Positions 43,302-46,845 of a stretch of DNA of 46,845 nt are shown piece after piece. A program made the position numbers and the translations under genes. Every line of letters begins with the position of its first letter. Position 1 is the first letter of the stretch. The stretch is from Corynebacterium sp. HMSC04H06 (lineage in GTDB: Bacteria; Actinomycetota; Actinomycetes; Mycobacteriales; Mycobacteriaceae), in assembly GCF_001815935.1 (NCBI RefSeq), contig NZ_KV823460.1, positions 1 to 46,845 on the forward strand, written 5' to 3'. The notes beneath the pieces were generated by a model. That model saw only the letters and a program-made list of their open reading frames with translations, ran no database searches and was not told the DNA's origin.

Positions 43302-45851
43302 TTAAGAGGAGATGGCCTCCAGCGGCGGGGTCTTCGCGGCCCGGCCGGCCGGCCAAAGGGCGGCGATCACGCCCACCACGCCGGAGCCGACCAACATGAT
43401 GGCCAGCTGGCCCCACGGGACGGTGGCCTCGTCGAGGCCCTGGTCGGACATGACCTGGATGAAGGACCAGCCCAGCCCCAGGCCGATGAGGATGCCCATG
43501 ACCGCGCCGAAGATGGCGATCTGGACCGCCTCCAGGGTGATCATGGTGCGGATCTGGCCGCGCTGGGTGCCAACGGCGCGCAGCATGCCGATCTCCTGGC
43601 GGCGCTCGATGACGCCTAGAGTCAGGGTGTTGACGATGCCGAGCACGGCGATGACCACGGCCAACGCCAGCAGCGCGTAGAGGATGGAGAGCATCTGATC
43701 GATGGCGCCGGCGGACTCGCTGGCGTATTCCTCGCCGGTGGCGACCTGGACGACCACGAGGTCCTTGACGGCCTCTTCCAGGTTGCTGCGCAGCTCCTCC
43801 AGATCGGTGCCCTCGGCGGCGTTGACGCCCACCATCTGGGTGGTCAACGCGTCCTGCGGGACCAGTTCCTCGACCAGGGCCTGGTTAATAGCGAAGCCCT
43901 GGATCATCTGGTTCGGCTCGAAGGTGCCGATGAGCTTGGCATCGACCGCCTCGCCGATGCCACCGGCCTTGGTCATCGGGTAGGTCTGCCCCACCTGCCA
44001 GCCGTGCTCGGCGGCGTAATCGGTGGTGGCGATGAAGCCGGGCTCGGCCTCGAAGTTGACGTTGCCTTCCGCCACGTCCAGCTGGAAGAGGTTTTCCGGG
44101 TTAGTGTCCATGACCATAGACTGCTGGAAGCGGGGGCCGTAGTCCAGGCTGGCCTGCCCATCGATGGCGACCGGCGCCATGGACAGCGAGAGCACTTCCC
44201 CTACCCCGTCGGCCTCGCGGGCCTTGTCGGCGGTATCATTCGGCGTCGGGAAGGAACCCGACTGCGGGCCGGCCAGGATATAGTCGGCCGAGAGCTTGTC
44301 ATCCAGCACGTTGGAGATGGACGTCTTCATCGTCGCACCCAACATACCGATCGCGGTGACGAGCGCGATGCCCAGGATCAGTGCGAAGGCGGTCGCGGCC
44401 GTGCGGCGCGGGTTGCGCCGGGAGTTGGTCGCGGCCAGGCGGCCGATGGCCCCGAAGGGGGCACCGAAGACCTTGCCCAGAACCGGCACGATGGGCAGCG
44501 AGAACGCCGGGCCGGCGAGGAAGAAGCCCACGATGACAAAGAGGGCGCCCACGCCAACTAGGACGGCGCGCAGGGTAGTCTCGGCATCGATAAGCGCGCC
44601 CGTGGCCGCCAGGGCCGCGCCGAGCACCAGCACGAGGCCGCCGATGATGGTGCGCACCTTGAGCGAGGATCCGGCAGCGGACTCGGTGGTGCGCATCGCC
44701 TCGACCGGCTCCACCGCGCCCGCCCGCTGGGCCGGCATCCAGGCGGAGACCACCGTGACGATGGTGCCGAGCACCAGCGGGACCAGGATGGCGGAGGCGG
44801 ACAGGCCCAGCGAGTCGTCCATCGGCATGCCCTGGCCGTTCATGACGGCCTTGATGATGGATACCAGGCCGATGCCCGCGACGACGCCCAGGGCGGAGCC
44901 GATGAGCCCCACGATGAGGGATTCCATGACCACCGAGCCGGTGATCTGGCCGCGGGAGGCGCCCAGGGCGCGCAGGAGCGCGAATTCCTTGGTCCGCTGA
45001 GCGACGATCATGGAGAAGGTGTTCGCGATGATGAAGGTGCCCACCAGCAGCGCGATGAGCCCGAAGGCGATGAGGAAGTAATTGACGAACTTCAGCGCCC
45101 CGGAGATGGTCTCGGACAACTCGTCGGCCAGCTTCTGGCCAGACTCGGCCTCGACCTCGTAGGTCGCGTTGAGGTGGTCGACCAGCTGGTCAGCGCTTAC
45201 CCCCTCGGCCGCGGCCACGCGCAGCTGCTGGGAGTCACCGTAGGCCTCGTTGAAGCCCTCGGCGTCCATTGACAGGGTCAGCCCGGAGCCCTGCTCGATA
45301 GCCGGCTCAACGACGCCGGAGATAGTCATCCGGTCCTGCTTGTCCGGGTGGACCACGACGACCTCGTCGCCGATTCCGATGCCGAATTTCTCAGCCGCCC
45401 CGGAGTTGACGACGACCTCGTTGGTGCCCTGCGGGGCGTTGCCCTCGACGAGCTCCGCCGGCTGCCCCACCGTGTCCTCGGGCGCGTAATACGGCACCAG
45501 CGCGGAGGTACCACCCTGGGTCTGGAAGGCCTCGGAGTCGGAGTTGGCCACCACGACCGTCTGGCTCGACTCCATGTTGACGCCGCCGACTTGCGGGTCG
45601 TCCGCCAATTTCTGCCGCATCTCCGCGTTAAGAAGCGGGCCGCCCTCCTTCTGGGAGACGGCCGCGTCCACGCCGGTAAAAGAATTCGACACCGCGGAGT
45701 CGAACGTCGAGGACAGCGAGTTGGTAAACATGAACGAGCCCGCGATGAACGCGGTGCCCAGCACCACGGCCAACACCGTCAGGCCCAGCCGCAGCTTGTG
45801 GGCCAGGATATTGCGCAGGGACACCCTGCGCATGGTTTTGCTCTTGCCCAT
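43302..45851 (-). CDS. ABC transporter permease, duplicated FtsX type
   Basis: 849 residues. Four-helix FtsX units occur twice: an N-terminal helix (about 19-40), an extracytoplasmic MacB-like domain, three helices (about 260-385), then a helix pair and second outer domain (about 410-715) and three closing helices (about 720-840), with ERRQEIGMLRAVGTQRGQI and AQRTKEFALLRALGASRGQI as the two conserved intracellular loops. Such permeases with a LolD-like ATPase often move lipids, lipoproteins or peptides rather than small solutes. It begins two bases after the ATPase stop. The substrate is unknown. Confidence 0.93.
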   Translation of the reverse strand: MGKSKTMRRVSLRNILAHKLRLGLTVLAVVLGTAFIAGSFMFTNSLSSTFDSAVSNSFTGVDAAVSQKEGGPLLNAEMRQKLADDPQVGGVNMESSQTVVVANSDSEAFQTQGGTSALVPYYAPEDTVGQPAELVEGNAPQGTNEVVVNSGAAEKFGIGIGDEVVVVHPDKQDRMTISGVVEPAIEQGSGLTLSMDAEGFNEAYGDSQQLRVAAAEGVSADQLVDHLNATYEVEAESGQKLADELSETISGALKFVNYFLIAFGLIALLVGTFIIANTFSMIVAQRTKEFALLRALGASRGQITGSVVMESLIVGLIGSALGVVAGIGLVSIIKAVMNGQGMPMDDSLGLSASAILVPLVLGTIVTVVSAWMPAQRAGAVEPVEAMRTTESAAGSSLKVRTIIGGLVLVLGAALAATGALIDAETTLRAVLVGVGALFVIVGFFLAGPAFSLPIVPVLGKVFGAPFGAIGRLAATNSRRNPRRTAATAFALILGIALVTAIGMLGATMKTSISNVLDDKLSADYILAGPQSGSFPTPNDTADKAREADGVGEVLSLSMAPVAIDGQASLDYGPRFQQSMVMDTNPENLFQLDVAEGNVNFEAEPGFIATTDYAAEHGWQVGQTYPMTKAGGIGEAVDAKLIGTFEPNQMIQGFAINQALVEELVPQDALTTQMVGVNAAEGTDLEELRSNLEEAVKDLVVVQVATGEEYASESAGAIDQMLSILYALLALAVVIAVLGIVNTLTLGVIERRQEIGMLRAVGTQRGQIRTMITLEAVQIAIFGAVMGILIGLGLGWSFIQVMSDQGLDEATVPWGQLAIMLVGSGVVGVIAALWPAGRAAKTPPLEAISS

Positions 45852-45853
45852 AC

Positions 45854-46618
45854 TTAGCTCTCAATCTCCGCCATGATCTGGTGGATGGCCTCCATGGAGG
45901 GATCCTCCAGCTCGTGCACCAAGCGGCCGTCGGCCAGGAAGACGATCCGGTCTGCGTACGATGCCGCCTTGGCGTCGTGCGTAACGATGACGACGGTCTG
46001 CCCGTCCTGGTCGACACTGGTGCGCAGGATGTCCAGGACCTCGGCGGAAGAATTGGAGTCCAGGTTGCCGGTCGGCTCGTCGCCGAAGATAATTTCCGGG
46101 CGAGAGACCAGCGCGCGGGCGCAGGCCACACGCTGCTGCTGGCCGCCAGAGAGCTCAGCCGGGCGGTGCTCCAGGCGCTGCGCCAGGCCCAGGCGCGTGG
46201 TGATCTCATCGAACCACGCCTTGTCCACCTTCTTGCCGGCGAAATCCACCGGCAGGGTGATGTTTTCTGCCGCGGTCAGCGTCGGGACCAAATTGAAGGA
46301 CTGGAAGATAAAGCCGAGGCGGTCGCGTCGCAGGGCAGTAATCTCCCTATCGCTAAGTTGCGACAGGTCCGTCTCCCCGATGAACGCCGCACCGCTGGTC
46401 GCCGAGTCCAGACCCGCCATGGTGTGCATCAGCGTGGACTTGCCGGAGCCCGACGGCCCCATAATGGCCGTGAATTCCTGCTGGCGGAAGTCGATGGTCA
46501 CGTGATCCAGTGCGGTAACAGAAGTTTCCCCTTGGCCGTACTGCTTAAACAGCTCGATGGCCCGGGCTGCAACCGCCGGGGTCGACGCGCCGACGGGAGA
46601 AGCGGCAGAATGATTCAT
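45854..46618 (-). CDS. ABC transporter ATP-binding protein, LolD/MacB type
   Basis: 254 residues. Walker A GPSGSGKSTLMHTM, Q-loop LGFIFQSFNLVPTL, signature ELSGGQQQRVACARAL, Walker B IIFGDEPTGNLDS and H-loop VIVTHDAKAASY are all intact. It belongs to the LolD/MacB/FtsE class that pairs with FtsX permeases, as with the next gene. The ATG at 46618 has a modest GAAAG upstream. The 227-bp region to the window end contains a terminator for a gene beyond it; I see no clear promoter. Confidence 0.95.
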   Translation of the reverse strand: MNHSAASPVGASTPAVAARAIELFKQYGQGETSVTALDHVTIDFRQQEFTAIMGPSGSGKSTLMHTMAGLDSATSGAAFIGETDLSQLSDREITALRRDRLGFIFQSFNLVPTLTAAENITLPVDFAGKKVDKAWFDEITTRLGLAQRLEHRPAELSGGQQQRVACARALVSRPEIIFGDEPTGNLDSNSSAEVLDILRTSVDQDGQTVVIVTHDAKAASYADRIVFLADGRLVHELEDPSMEAIHQIMAEIES

Positions 46619-46774
46619 AATTTCACTTTCTTACCTGTAGATAACAACTATTACAGTTTAGCGTGCCAGACAACCTGTCGCATCACCACCCCTCAAAGCA
46701 ATACAGACAACCGGGCACCCCGCCAGCTCGACAGACAACTCCGACTAAGACTCGCGAGAATAGACCCAAGGATC

Positions 46775-46817
46775 GAAAAAAGGAGGGCTCGCGGCCTGTG
46801 GCCGGGAACCCTCCCTT
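46775..46817 (-). terminator. Terminator of a minus-strand gene beyond the window
   Basis: On the minus strand the arms GGGAGGG and CCCTCC, with GGCC/GGCC inner pairing, are followed by a run of seven T. It should end a transcript coming from the right. Confidence 0.8.
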
Positions 46818-46845
46818 GGTTATTGAATTATGTGTTGTTGTTTGG

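Overview
The window is chromosomal DNA of a high-GC Gram-positive bacterium, almost certainly a Corynebacterium that makes its own fatty acids. The evidence is a giant type I fatty acid synthase, an nrdHIE/gntR/nrdF class Ib ribonucleotide reductase region next to ctaD and serB, paired crcB genes next to pgm, and a clpS-to-rdgB block in the order I recall from Mycobacterium (Rv1331-Rv1343c region). There is no rRNA, insertion sequence, prophage or CRISPR array. Gene content is core-like, with a few unusual arrangements.

Layout. 1-6424: the N-terminal two thirds of fas (minus), cut by the window edge. 6501-7616: a membrane-anchored SPFH protein. 7789-8289: remains of a peptide-binding ABC lipoprotein gene. 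8382-11636: a pyruvate formate-lyase operon (minus) in which the enzyme is encoded in two pieces, a 695-residue core without a glycyl-radical domain and an 83-residue glycyl-radical protein, followed by pflA. 12039-13967: a divergent fusion of a purine/urate permease with an OHCU-decarboxylase-like domain. 14021: tRNA-Leu. 14219-15060: two small membrane proteins. 15070-20688: an eight-gene minus-strand cluster clpS, DUF2017, P1 peptidase, rhomboid, murI, MBL phosphodiesterase-like, rph, rdgB. 20847-24859: a secreted CAP-like protein, pncB and dinG. 24894-28693: pth2-like, serB and ctaD (minus). 29042-34185: nrdF, a GntR regulator, nrdE, nrdI, nrdH. 34582-37748: rpmJ, a sugar porter, nadE and a fructosamine-kinase-like gene. 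37845: tRNA-Ala. 38036-40950: a DsbA-like protein, a MauE-like membrane protein and pgm. 41127-43296: an amino acid:Na+ symporter and two crcB genes. 43302-46618: an ABC exporter pair.

How the genes work together. The pfl operon would let the cell split pyruvate to acetyl-CoA and formate without oxygen. The nrd genes make deoxynucleotides, with tandem NrdR-like boxes over the nrdH promoter. Three CRP/GlxR-like sites, together with a homologue of the mycobacterial cAMP phosphodiesterase Rv1339, suggest that cAMP signalling touches the pfl/permease intergenic region, nrdHIE and the symporter. At least seven genes have a TANNNT hexamer 6-7 bases before the start codon and no ribosome binding site, so leaderless mRNAs are probably common here.

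The most notable observation is the split pyruvate formate-lyase. The core stops exactly where the family's glycyl-radical domain should begin. That domain follows as its own gene with its own ribosome binding site, in the same reading frame and separated from the core by one stop codon. The second is the permease/OHCU-decarboxylase fusion, whose usual catalytic His appears to be replaced by Tyr.

All calls come from reading the sequence and from remembered family features. No database search was run.
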